DNA from: Desulfomonile tiedjei DSM 6799
GTDB taxonomy: Bacteria > Desulfobacterota > Desulfomonilia > Desulfomonilales > Desulfomonilaceae
Direction of reading: 5' to 3'
NCBI RefSeq assembly: GCF_000266945.1
Contig: NC_018025.1
Coordinates: 1,798,001-1,862,000, forward strand
Length of the DNA stretch: 64,000 nucleotides
This document shows, one piece after another, positions 41,100-49,805 of this stretch; the stretch's first letter is position 1, and each line of letters begins with the position of its first letter. The notes below the pieces were generated by a model. It saw nothing but the letters and a program-made list of their open reading frames with translations, had not been told where the DNA came from and did not search any database. Made by a program: the position numbers and the translations under genes.

Positions 41100-41275
41100 G
41101 AAAATCGGGGAGGAACTTCTTGTAAGAAGTTCCTCCCCGAACCCCACCTCAAGAACTTTTGACACTCGCCGGAACCGGATTTCCGGGACGGAAATCTCCG
41201 TTCCGGTGAATGATAAAAGTTTCTTGGAGGGGGATTGGGGGGCACATTCTTTACAGAGAAGGTCCACCCAATTTT
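41100..41275. repeat. Family G multi-hairpin element after moaA
   Basis: A perfect hairpin TCGGGGAGGAACTTCTT-GT-AAGAAGTTCC... spans 41105-41140, eight bases after the moaA stop, so it can also act as a terminator. It is followed by AAGAACTTTTGACACTCGCC, a second stem around 41170-41210, and TAAAAGTTTCTTGGAGGGGG. The layout matches 8405-8590 although the stem sequences differ. Confidence 0.65.
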
Positions 41276-41294
41276 AACTTCTTCAAGGATTTAG

Positions 41295-42254
41295 ATGGAT
41301 TACAATCGGGAGACTGTTGTCAGTTTTGTCGTGGTAAACCGCAACACGGCTGCCTTACTCATTCGTTGTCTCAATCACATTTTTCAATCAAGACTGCCTC
41401 AAATTCCCCAGGTAATTGTGGTGGACAACGGGTCTACTGACGATTCCGTGGCTCAGGTTCGGAATGCGTACCCTGATGTGGAAATCATCGAAGCAGGCCG
41501 AAATCTTGGGTTTGCAGCGGCGAATAACCGCGCTTTTAGGATCTCCCGGGGGCAATTCCTCATGCTCGTCAATACAGATGCTATGCTGGAGCCGGAGTGT
41601 GCGGGCAGACTCTTGGATCTCATGAAAGCCGATCCTCAGATCGGCATGGCAGGACCTCAGTTACTGAATAACGACGGAACTCCCCAGACTTCGTTTGAAG
41701 CGGTGCCGACTCTTGCAACGGAGACACTAAACAGAAGCCTTTTGAAAAGACTCTTTCCCGGGAGATTTCCGGGAAAACGAGTACGTCTCGAGTGTTCCAC
41801 GCAGGTAGAGGCGTTGATCGGCGCGGTTATGATGATTCGCAGGAAAGCTATCGAAGAAATCGGTGAGTTTGATGAGAATTATTTCTTCTTCCTCGAGGAA
41901 ACGGATCTTGCGGTACGGATGAGAAAAGCCGGGTGGAAAGTGGTACACGATCCGTCTTCAAAGGCGGTTCATCTTCAAGGTGCGACCGCGAAAACCTACA
42001 GGGCCGATGCGCGAATAGAATTCTACCGATCGAGGTATCTCTTTTTCAGAAAACATTACGGATTAGTTGCTGAGAGCATTCTAAGGGCTGTTATCGCGGT
42101 GAATCTCAGCTTGAACGTGATCGGACTCGGACTGGCCACTGCCGTAACGTTCGGAAAATCTCGATCTGTTGCGGGAAATTTCCATGTTCGCAATGAACTG
42201 TGGAAATGGCATCTTCATGGATGTCCCGATGGAAAGGGGCTTCCGAGAACATGA
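41295..42254 (+). CDS. GT2-family (rhamnosyltransferase-like) glycosyltransferase
   Basis: The protein has 319 residues; AAGGA lies 6 bases upstream. GT-A fold: VSFVVVNRNTAALLIRCLNH, VVDNGSTDDSVAQVR, NLGFAAANNRAF, and the metal site LMLVNTDAMLEPECAG. The acceptor-side motif is GEFDENYFFFLEETDLAVRM. The C-terminal hydrophobic segment (SILRAVIAVNLSLNVIGLGL) suggests membrane association. The role is probably cell-surface polysaccharide or LPS assembly, with nucleotide-sugar donor unknown. No other sugar gene adjoins it. Confidence 0.9.
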   Translation: MDYNRETVVSFVVVNRNTAALLIRCLNHIFQSRLPQIPQVIVVDNGSTDDSVAQVRNAYPDVEIIEAGRNLGFAAANNRAFRISRGQFLMLVNTDAMLEPECAGRLLDLMKADPQIGMAGPQLLNNDGTPQTSFEAVPTLATETLNRSLLKRLFPGRFPGKRVRLECSTQVEALIGAVMMIRRKAIEEIGEFDENYFFFLEETDLAVRMRKAGWKVVHDPSSKAVHLQGATAKTYRADARIEFYRSRYLFFRKHYGLVAESILRAVIAVNLSLNVIGLGLATAVTFGKSRSVAGNFHVRNELWKWHLHGCPDGKGLPRT

Positions 42255-42390
42255 AGAAACAACTCACAATAAATACAGTACGAAATCTTTTATCATTTAA
42301 TTTATTTCTTTAGTAAAATTCTCATGACTCTCCGCACCCGAGTGGTAGAATGTACTTACTGCATGGCATTCCCCTCACCGGAGGTGCTTG

Positions 42391-42966
42391 ATGTCTGTAT
42401 TGCGAGTCGCAAGTCTGATGCTGCCTCTATCGGAGTGCGCTACCGTTCCGGAGACTGCCACCTTACGAGAGACAATCTCGGTCATGGAAGCGACACGTAT
42501 GATGTTTCAACGCTGGGATTATCGTCCCAGAATCGTCCTGGTATTCGACAAGAATCATAAGATCGTAGGGAGCTTGAGACACTTCGACGTTTTGCGCGGA
42601 CTGGAGCCGAAGTACAAACAACTGGGAGAGATGAGAAGCCTTGCGCGGCTGGGATTCAGCCCCGAATCCGTGGTTTCGATCAAAGAGAACTTCAGGTTAT
42701 GGAATCATTCTTTGGAAACTCTCTGCAAGAACCTGTCTGAAATCAGTGTCGGAGAGATCATGAGCACCATAACCGAGCAAGAGACGATCCACAAAGGTGC
42801 TTTGATTACTGATGCGATCCATCGCATGCTCATGGGCAATTATCCTTCGCTTTTTGTACGGGAGAAATCAGAAATCCAGGGGATATTGCGCATGTGCGAC
42901 GTGGGAGAGCATGTATTCAAAGAAATAAAGAGAACCAATCAGTTTCGGGAAGTTAAGTCCGGATAA
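42391..42966 (+). CDS. Two-CBS-domain protein
   Basis: 191 residues from the ATG at 42391, with GGAGG 6 bases upstream. Two CBS modules: MLPLSECATVPETATLRETI, then RPRIVLVFDKNHKIVGSLRH (about 10-75), and ISVGEIMSTITEQETIHKGA, then PSLFVREKSEIQGILRMCDV (about 120-185). CBS pairs bind adenine nucleotides and act as energy or ionic-strength sensors. As a stand-alone protein it probably regulates a partner not encoded here. Confidence 0.85.
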   Translation: MSVLRVASLMLPLSECATVPETATLRETISVMEATRMMFQRWDYRPRIVLVFDKNHKIVGSLRHFDVLRGLEPKYKQLGEMRSLARLGFSPESVVSIKENFRLWNHSLETLCKNLSEISVGEIMSTITEQETIHKGALITDAIHRMLMGNYPSLFVREKSEIQGILRMCDVGEHVFKEIKRTNQFREVKSG

Positions 42967-42998
42967 GTACTGGTTATCGATCGTAATGGTTATAACGA

Positions 42999-43345
42999 TT
43001 GTTCAAAATTCTGGCGCTTATCCCGCGTCCCGAGACTGTCTCAACAGTCGAAATTTATCCCAGATCGTGGCACGATTTTCTCATCAACTTCCGGCCTTAT
43101 TGTAGGGGCGCCCCTTGTGGGTGCCCGGTAGTGACCGGCCTCCGTGCCGGTCATTGCGGAAGGGCAGGCATCCCGCGTGTTCGCGGGACCCCTATCAAGG
43201 ATGGCGAATCGTGGCACGATTTGTTATGTATTCGAGAATTTTGAAACAGTCTCTCCCTGCCGGTCCATTCTATCGATATCATTGATCATATTGAAGATGT
43301 GCCGGCACGGAGGCACGGCACCCACCAATATTCCTAATCTTCGAT
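42999..43345. mobile_element. Family A element interrupted by a family C element
   Basis: The left part TTGTTCAAAATTCTGGCGCT (from 42999) and the right part TCCCTGCCGGTCCATTCTAT through GATGTGCCGGCACGGAGGCA (43254-43345) belong to one family A copy, broken by the family C element. The remainder of the 42967-43471 gap (43346-43471) contains no gene; GGCGTGTCTCCGTGCCGGTC near 43442 is a further repeat scrap. Confidence 0.55.
43032..43253. mobile_element. Family C element (MITE-like), 222 bp
   Basis: Terminal inverted repeats GAGACTGTCTCAA (43032-43044) and TTGAAACAGTCTC (43241-43253). The interior has two copies of a GATCGTGGCACGAT-like palindrome and GTAGGGGCGCCCC. Related copies: 18029 onward (right end lost) and 15117-15200 (fragment). 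No coding capacity. Confidence 0.65.
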
Positions 43346-43471
43346 CGGAAAGGGACTTTCATCGTTCGCTGTGGCAGTTTCTGCCTTGGGCGTTGCTGTA
43401 AACAAAGCCGAGGTTCACACCAGAGACGCCGAACCATAGCGGGCGTGTCTCCGTGCCGGTCATTCGGAATA

Positions 43472-45034
43472 TCAACAAATAGTAATCTCGTATTGTTCCT
43501 GGAACAGGTTGGGGTCGGGGTTCAGCAGGATCTTTGTGTTGTATTTTCTCTGGATTTCTTCGAGTTCATCATTCTCCTGCTCGAACAGGAGCTTCAACAC
43601 TTCGGGATTTGCCGTGACCTGCAGGCATTCGGAATATTCATCCGCCAGCTCTCTGCCGATAGCTCTTAGTATTTCATAACACACGGTAGTTTGCGATTTC
43701 AGAAAACCTTTGCCCTCGCAGTACGGACACTGCTCACAGAGAGTGCGAGTCAGGCTCTCTCTGGTGCGTTTTCGGGTCATCTGGACAAGGCCCAGTTCGG
43801 AGATCTTCAGAATGTTCGTCTTCTGCTTGTCTTTGCGCAGGGCTTCCTGGAGCGCATTGAATACCTTGTCCCGGTCCGTCGGACGATCCATATCGATGAA
43901 ATCCACGATAATGATTCCACCGATGTTCCTGAGACGCAATTGGTAGGCGATTTCGCGAGCTGCCTCAAGGTTCGTCTTTAGAATGGTTTCCTGGAGATTT
44001 CTTTTGCCGACGAATCGACCGGTATTTACGTCAATGGCCACCAGCGCCTCGGTGAAATCGATGTTGATGTACCCGCCTGATTTCAGCCATACCTTTCGAC
44101 CCAGGGCTTTGTTCAATTCCATCTCGATACCGAAATAGTCGAAGATGGGCTCCTCACCCTCATAGAGTTCGACCTGAGCTTTGAGGGACGGCATGAACGT
44201 GTCCATGAATTCGATAACGCGATTATAGTATTCACGAGAATCCACGATGAGGCGCGATACGTTTTCCGTGAACAGGTCTCGTACTCCGCGCAGGCAAAGG
44301 TCCAGGTCTTCGTAGATCAGTGAGGGGGCTGGGACTTTCTTTTCCTTTTCCAGGATCCGTTCCCATGAGCCCTGAAGAAACGTCAAATCGGCCTGAAGCT
44401 TTTCCTGGGTCTCGTGTTCGCTCACCGTTCGTACGATGATGCCGCAGGACGGCGGTTTAATTTCAGCGATAATATCTTTGAGCCGCTGCCGTTCCACTTC
44501 ATTTTCTATTCTGCGCGATATTCCGATATGATCCACTGTAGGCATGAACACGAGATGCCTTCCGGGTATGGATATGTGCGAAGTGATCCGAGCCCCCTTA
44601 CTGCCGAGAGGCTCTTTGGAGATCTGCACCAGGACGTCTTCACCTTCCTGAATCAACTCTTCGATTGGGGTATACGAGGGAATAGTGTCATGAATGCCGT
44701 CAGGTAAGCCGTTTTCCTCTTCCTGCTGCGCCTCGGACTCCTCTTCGTTCATCATGAAATCCAGGTCGTGAATGTGATGATGAATGTCCCCAACATACAG
44801 GAAAGCAGCTCTTGGGAGTCCAATATCCACAAACGCTGCCTGCATTCCCGGCAATACTTTGATAACCCGACCTTTATATATGTTTCCTACAATGCCTCGT
44901 TCGCCCTTGCGTTCGAGGTGGAGCTCCACAACCTGACCGCTTTCGATCATGGCCAGACGCGTCTCCCGCTTCGTGGTATTCATCACGATTTCACTTGTCA
45001 AAGCGGAAGCTCTTGCCGTATCAGTCACATTCAT
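43472..45034 (-). CDS. rng: Ribonuclease G/E
   Basis: 520 residues from the ATG at 45032-45034 (CAGGA upstream), overlapping the end of the radical SAM gene by 14 bases; an ATG at 44981-44983 is the alternative. The S1 domain begins GIVGNIYKGRVIKVLPGMQA and contains an acidic insertion (MNEEESEAQQEEENG). Catalytic residues lie in GGIIIVDFIDMDRPTDRDKV (Mg-binding Asp) and the Zn-link follows in LCEQCPYCEGKGF. It is an endoribonuclease for 5S/16S rRNA and mRNA turnover. Coupling with the B12-type radical SAM gene is a common arrangement; rplU-rpmA do not follow here. Confidence 0.93.
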   Translation of the reverse strand: MNVTDTARASALTSEIVMNTTKRETRLAMIESGQVVELHLERKGERGIVGNIYKGRVIKVLPGMQAAFVDIGLPRAAFLYVGDIHHHIHDLDFMMNEEESEAQQEEENGLPDGIHDTIPSYTPIEELIQEGEDVLVQISKEPLGSKGARITSHISIPGRHLVFMPTVDHIGISRRIENEVERQRLKDIIAEIKPPSCGIIVRTVSEHETQEKLQADLTFLQGSWERILEKEKKVPAPSLIYEDLDLCLRGVRDLFTENVSRLIVDSREYYNRVIEFMDTFMPSLKAQVELYEGEEPIFDYFGIEMELNKALGRKVWLKSGGYINIDFTEALVAIDVNTGRFVGKRNLQETILKTNLEAAREIAYQLRLRNIGGIIIVDFIDMDRPTDRDKVFNALQEALRKDKQKTNILKISELGLVQMTRKRTRESLTRTLCEQCPYCEGKGFLKSQTTVCYEILRAIGRELADEYSECLQVTANPEVLKLLFEQENDELEEIQRKYNTKILLNPDPNLFQEQYEITIC

Positions 45035-47540
45035 GGGTTCCTGCATCTGTCTTGATAACGTGCAGATCTCTTGCAAGCTCTTTGTCTATGCCCAGTACTG
45101 CCGCAACCGCATCCAGAGGATGCACCGATCCGGACGCATCTGCCCTGATGGTAACAGTGAGAGCACCGTCCGACAAATCCAAGCGCTTGATCCATTCCTT
45201 GAGATCTTTGGTCTTGAATTTGCCTTTGTGCTTTCTGACAAGCGGGAACTCAGGCGCACTCCAAAACTGGTCGATCCGTTCCTGCGCTTGCTCGGGCTCC
45301 AGTGTGTCCAACAACTTAATTTTGTAGGAAAACTGCCGAATTCTAGCAGAAAGAAGCGGTTCGTTCAACAAAATTTCCTGCAATTTTAAGGGTGTTATCC
45401 CGTTTGGAAGATTTTTCGTCAGGATAACCATGATTTCATCAGGCTTTAATTCAACATTCACGAGATCGAAATCCAGGAATTCCGCAACACTTTCCACGCC
45501 AAGAGCTAAAGGAGCAGAGAACCTGAGTCGAGGATGCGGATGGAAACCGTTGGAAAAATCCAGGGTCATGCGGGAACGCCGAAAACTCCGCTCGAAGAGT
45601 CTGATGAGATCTTGATGCCCGAGGAAACGCATTCGTCCGACTTTTCCGTACTGAAGACGAAATCGGCGAACGGTTCGGTCGGATGCTTCAGCGGACAACG
45701 CCGACTGCGGTTCCGTATTTCCGGGAGCGACGCGAGCATCAGGAGCAAGAGTCGGAGCCAATTTGGAGAAATCGCACACACCGCATGCCTGGCACCATCC
45801 TTTGCGGCAATCCACCGTGCTTTCTTCCCTCAGGGCTTTATCGCATTCTTTTGAGAGGTATTCTTCAGTAACCCCTCCGTGGATGAACCCCCAGGGTAAC
45901 GGATCCGCTTTTACGCGTGCAGCGAGATAACGTTCCGGATCGATTCCGGATTCGCTGAATGCATCCATCCAGATATCGAATTTGAGTTGATCGTCCCATC
46001 CATCGAACCGGGCGCCTTTCCTAAAGGCGATTTCGATCGCATCAGACACTTTTTCATCCGCCCGGGCGAAGACTCCTTCGAGAAAAGAGACTCTGGGATC
46101 GTGAAACTTTACTTGAATTCTACCTCTGCCGAAGCTCTTTCTGATGTGCTGTTGTCTGCGTACGGTCTCCTCGATGGATATCTGCTCTGCCCATTGAAAA
46201 GGAGTGTGTGCTTTGGGCACGAACGTGGAAATGGAAGCCGTTACTTTGCCTCCTTTTGCCCATTTGAAGGCTTTTCTGACAAGCGTCACAATTCCATCCA
46301 GGTCTTCATCCGTTTCATGAGGCAGTCCGATCATGAAATAGAGCTTTACCGATTGCCAACCCAGGTCGAATGCGGCAGTGATCGCCCGTTGCAGGTCTTC
46401 TTCCGTATTCCCTTTGTTTATAATTTTTCGCAGTCTTTCTGTTCCTGCTTCCGGCGCCAGAGTAAAACCGGTCTTGCGCACTCTTCTGATCTGCTCTCCC
46501 ATGTCCGTATTGAAGGTATCGGTACGCAGCGACGGGAGCGATACTGCAATCTTTTCGGAACCGAATTTCTGCACCATGCAACCGATAAGATCTGAAATGC
46601 AGCTATGATCCCCGGTGGAAAGCGAGAGAAGGGCCACTTCTTCCCAGCCTGTGCTTCGAAGATTCTGCTCGGCCAGATGGAGGACGCGTTGAACGGATTT
46701 TTCTCGAACCGGCCGGTAAATCATCCCGGCCTGACAGAATCGGCATCCTCGTGTGCACCCCCGCGCCACTTCCACTCCGATGCGGTCGTGAACTGTTTCA
46801 CAGAACGGCACAATGAAGGCTGAAGGAAAATCGGATTTTTCCAGATCGGTGGTGACGCGGCGCTGGATAATATCTCTCGGTGTGTGCAGAGAAGGGACGA
46901 ATACTCCGGGAATTTCTTTCCACATGCGGAGCAGTTCTTCTCTCGGGGCATTGCGTTGCTTCCACACGCAATGAGCTGCCGAGACTTCCAGGATGGCTTC
47001 TTCTCCGTCTCCTATGACGAATGCATCGAAAAACGGTGACAGAGGAACCGGATTAAACGCTACAGGTCCTCCTCCGATCACGAACGGATGATCTGATGTT
47101 CGGTCATTCGCTCGTAAGGGAATACCCGCAAGATCGAGTATCTGCAAAACGGTAGTCGCGCAGAGCTCATATTGAAGAGAAAAACCCACCAAATCCAGAT
47201 CCGCCACAGGAGTTCCGGTTTCCAGGGTCACCAGTTTGAGACCGTTGCGTCTCATCTGGTCTTCCATATCGGGCCACGGAGCGAAAACTCTTTCAGCGTA
47301 CAGATCGGTCCGGGCGTTCACGATGGAATACAGGATCTTCAACCCAAGATGGGACATTCCCACTTCGTACACGTCAGGAAAACACAGTCCGATCCTCAGA
47401 TTGACTTTGCTGACATCCTTTCGAATCGCATTAATTTCTTCTCCGATATATCGTGCAGGCTTTTGCACGTGGACCAGTATTTTTTCTAAGTCATGAGAAT
47501 TGCTGTCTGTTTCAACACTATTCACTTCACGGTCTTTCAT
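45021..47540 (-). CDS. B12-binding-type radical SAM protein fused to DUF2344 (TIGR03960-TIGR03936)
   Basis: 839 residues from the ATG at 47538-47540; an upstream TTG at 47561 is possible. The N-terminal part (about 20-230) resembles a cobalamin-binding-like Rossmann domain (LRIGLCFPDVYEVGMSHLGL, VGFSLQYELCATTVLQIL). The radical SAM core has GVEVARGCTRGCRFCQAGMI (CX3CX2C) and later TLAPEAGTERLRKIINKGNT. The C-terminal 220 residues are DUF2344: QYGKVGRMRFLGHQDLIRLF, then FSNGFHPHPRLRFSAPLALG. In many bacteria the two parts are separate adjacent genes next to rng and a tRNA/rRNA-modification role has been suggested; the reaction is not established. Confidence 0.9.
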   Translation of the reverse strand: MKDREVNSVETDSNSHDLEKILVHVQKPARYIGEEINAIRKDVSKVNLRIGLCFPDVYEVGMSHLGLKILYSIVNARTDLYAERVFAPWPDMEDQMRRNGLKLVTLETGTPVADLDLVGFSLQYELCATTVLQILDLAGIPLRANDRTSDHPFVIGGGPVAFNPVPLSPFFDAFVIGDGEEAILEVSAAHCVWKQRNAPREELLRMWKEIPGVFVPSLHTPRDIIQRRVTTDLEKSDFPSAFIVPFCETVHDRIGVEVARGCTRGCRFCQAGMIYRPVREKSVQRVLHLAEQNLRSTGWEEVALLSLSTGDHSCISDLIGCMVQKFGSEKIAVSLPSLRTDTFNTDMGEQIRRVRKTGFTLAPEAGTERLRKIINKGNTEEDLQRAITAAFDLGWQSVKLYFMIGLPHETDEDLDGIVTLVRKAFKWAKGGKVTASISTFVPKAHTPFQWAEQISIEETVRRQQHIRKSFGRGRIQVKFHDPRVSFLEGVFARADEKVSDAIEIAFRKGARFDGWDDQLKFDIWMDAFSESGIDPERYLAARVKADPLPWGFIHGGVTEEYLSKECDKALREESTVDCRKGWCQACGVCDFSKLAPTLAPDARVAPGNTEPQSALSAEASDRTVRRFRLQYGKVGRMRFLGHQDLIRLFERSFRRSRMTLDFSNGFHPHPRLRFSAPLALGVESVAEFLDFDLVNVELKPDEIMVILTKNLPNGITPLKLQEILLNEPLLSARIRQFSYKIKLLDTLEPEQAQERIDQFWSAPEFPLVRKHKGKFKTKDLKEWIKRLDLSDGALTVTIRADASGSVHPLDAVAAVLGIDKELARDLHVIKTDAGTHECD

Positions 47541-47602
47541 AGAAAACGATTGATCTCCCAATCAACTAGGTTTGCGTCCACAGAGATGATACCATACAAA
47601 CC

Positions 47603-47851
47603 ATGACACGTACACGCCTGGCAGGTTTGATCGTTGGAGCAATCGTTACAATCGCAGTCTTCTGGGGACTGCTCTATTTGATGCTCTATGGGGGCTATGT
47701 CGAATCAGATCACATCATGCTGTTCGTATCGATTTCACTCGGGCCGGTAGCTGCGGTCTCGGTAATTGCCGGATATTTGGTGTGGTGGCTTGTCGTATTC
47801 TTGCTTACCCTCTTGAGTCCGGATTCAACTGACCGATCCGACCCCCAATGA
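47603..47851 (+). CDS. Small two-TM membrane protein
   Basis: The protein has 82 residues. Two hydrophobic segments: LIVGAIVTIAVFWGLLYLML and LGPVAAVSVIAGYLVWWLVV. Short polar tail ending TDRSDPQ. No family recognised. It lies 39 bases upstream of the acyl-CoA synthetase-like gene on the same strand. The ribosome site is weak, so the start is uncertain. Confidence 0.55.
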   Translation: MTRTRLAGLIVGAIVTIAVFWGLLYLMLYGGYVESDHIMLFVSISLGPVAAVSVIAGYLVWWLVVFLLTLLSPDSTDRSDPQ

Positions 47852-47890
47852 ACGCATGCTATGAAAAAGTTGTTTCTTGGAGGTTTGTTC

Positions 47891-49378
47891 GTGAACGGAT
47901 ATTCAGATAACCCACTGTACAAGGTGATGCATCCGGAAAGTGTAGCATTCTGGGGCGCATCAAGCAATCCTCTCGGTATGGGGAGTGTCCAGCTTTCTCA
48001 ACTCGTTGCTATGAAGTTTCCCGGCGCTGTCTTTCCTATGCACCCAAGGGAGACGGAGATCATGGGGTACAAAGCGTACCGGCACGTAAAGGACCTTCCC
48101 GTTGTCCCGGACCTGGCAGTTTTTGTGCTGCCCACTAAAGTTGTGCCTGAAGTCCTCGAAGAATGCGGACAGGGAGGAATAAAGTACGTTGTCATCGTAT
48201 CCGCCGGATTCGCAGAAATGGGATCTGAAGGCAAACAGATGCAAGATCGATTGGTCGAGATCGCCAGGAAATACGGCATCGTGTTCCTCGGACCCAACTG
48301 CATAGGGGTTATTAACTCCCACTGGAAGCTCAATACCACGTTCTTCCCGTACGACGCTCAACCGGGATTCATCGGAATCGCCTCCCAGAGCGGGAGCTTC
48401 GTGACGCAGATGTTCGTGCACCTCGAGACCTTCGGCATGGGATTCAGCCAGGGATTCAGTATCGGCAACGAAGCCATGGTCGATATAGCGGATTGTTTGG
48501 AATATCTCGGGGGCTGCCCGGATACGAAAGTCATCGCGTTGTACATCGAGAGCATCAGGCGCGGCCGCGAGTTTTTCCGGGTCGCACGGAAAGTATCGAA
48601 AAAGAAACCCATTGTCGCGTTCTATGTAGGCGGGTCTGAATCGGGAAAGAAAGCCGCTATGTCCCATACCGGCGCGATGGCGGGGCCGGACTCTCTGTAC
48701 GATGGCATCCTGAAACAGGCCGGTATTATCAGAGCCCATTCCATTCAGGAGATGTTCGATTTCTGCTTTGTCATGGGAAGTCAGCCGCTCCCAAACGGGA
48801 ATCGCATCGCCATCTTGACGCATTCCGGTGGCCCTGGAGCAGCCGCGGCGGATGCAGCAGAACGAAACGGCCTGCAGCTTGCCACGCTTTCGCCAAAGAC
48901 CGTCGATGCTCTGAGAGAACTGGTTCCCCATACGGCAAGTATCGGGAATCCCGTGGATTTGACATTCAACAAGGATCCCAACGATTACACGAAAACCATG
49001 CCGTCAATTCTGCTCCAGGACGATAATGTGGACAGCCTTTTCATGTATCTGCTCATCCCGGTAGGCAGGGTTATGCAAGCCCTGGCGGCCACCGGGGCAA
49101 ATCACGAGCAAGCAACCATCCTTGCGGACCAGTTCCTTGACAGTCAATGTCATGCGGTTGTAGGTCTTTCCGGCAAATTCGGGAAACCTGTTGCAGGAGG
49201 ATCGTTTTGCACGCGCAATGAACCGTTCATACGAAAACTGCAGGATGCAGGTTTTCCGGTGCTTACCAGCCCGGAACGCGCTGTGAGAGCACTGGCAGGG
49301 CTAAGCCGGTACGCGAAAGCAAGGCAAGCCATTCTAGCAGAGGATCGGAAACATGGCGTAGACCAAACTGCGGAGTGA
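47891..49378 (+). CDS. ADP-forming acyl-CoA synthetase alpha-type protein (CoA-binding)
   Basis: 495 residues from a GTG at 47891 with GGAGG 7 bases upstream; an ATG ten codons earlier lacks a site. Three domains in order: CoA-binding Rossmann (SVAFWGASSNPLGMGSVQLS), ligase-CoA domain (GIASQSGSFVTQMFVHLETF), then a second CoA-ligase domain with the phosphohistidine in KKAAMSHTGAMAGPDSLYDG and the glycine loop ILTHSGGPGAAAADAAERNG. The beta subunit (ATP-grasp) is not fused or adjacent. It would interconvert acyl-CoA and acid with ADP phosphorylation when joined to a beta subunit. Confidence 0.85.
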   Translation: MNGYSDNPLYKVMHPESVAFWGASSNPLGMGSVQLSQLVAMKFPGAVFPMHPRETEIMGYKAYRHVKDLPVVPDLAVFVLPTKVVPEVLEECGQGGIKYVVIVSAGFAEMGSEGKQMQDRLVEIARKYGIVFLGPNCIGVINSHWKLNTTFFPYDAQPGFIGIASQSGSFVTQMFVHLETFGMGFSQGFSIGNEAMVDIADCLEYLGGCPDTKVIALYIESIRRGREFFRVARKVSKKKPIVAFYVGGSESGKKAAMSHTGAMAGPDSLYDGILKQAGIIRAHSIQEMFDFCFVMGSQPLPNGNRIAILTHSGGPGAAAADAAERNGLQLATLSPKTVDALRELVPHTASIGNPVDLTFNKDPNDYTKTMPSILLQDDNVDSLFMYLLIPVGRVMQALAATGANHEQATILADQFLDSQCHAVVGLSGKFGKPVAGGSFCTRNEPFIRKLQDAGFPVLTSPERAVRALAGLSRYAKARQAILAEDRKHGVDQTAE

Positions 49379-49484
49379 TCCGTCCCAGAAAATAGTACCA
49401 ACGTCCTATTTGATCGAACAATGGTCTTTTTGTCTGGACGATGTAACGAGTCACTGATTCACTTCGCGCGTGGTTATGGCTGTT

Positions 49485-49560
49485 TTTCAGTTCGTAGGCA
49501 AAAATCCCCCCAGCCCCCCTTTATAAAAGGGGGGTAAAAGGTGCGTGCAATCAACCCTTT
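49485..49560. repeat. Partial family D element
   Basis: TTTCAGTTCGTAGGCAAAAA followed by CCCCCCAGCCCCCCTTTATA and AAAGGGGGGTAAAAGGTGCG matches the left half of the family D element at 58013-58120. Confidence 0.55.
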
Positions 49561-49564
49561 AGCA

Positions 49565-49650
49565 TGTAGGATGTGATGAGCGAAGCGAATCGCATCGGTC
49601 GCGAAAGACCTCGACTGATGCGGTTCGCTTCGCTCACCGGCATCCTACGT
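49565..49650. repeat. Family E hairpin element
   Basis: TGTAGGATGTGATGAGCGAA and GCGAATCGCATC on one side pair with GATGCGGTTCGCTTCGCTCA and GGCATCCTACG on the other, around GGTCGCGAAAGACC. A second copy at 61648-61739 shares the left arm but has a replaced right arm. Confidence 0.65.
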
Positions 49651-49777
49651 ACCAATTCATCTAAGGCTTTGCCCTTCGTCCCGTTTCTACAGGAAGACCA
49701 TGGCGAAAATGTGAGTATCTATGCCATGTCATAGTACCTTATCCATTGACAGCCGTTCCATTCTCATGTCATTGTAG

Positions 49778-49791
49778 ACTGACCAGTCAGT
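49778..49791. promoter_or_regulatory. Operator palindrome before the second TetR gene
   Basis: ACTGAC-CA-GTCAGT is a perfect 6+6 inverted repeat ending 14 bases before the ATG at 49806. It shares half-sites with the operator at 3948-3986. Confidence 0.6.
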
Positions 49792-49805
49792 ACGAAAGGA
49801 CCTGT

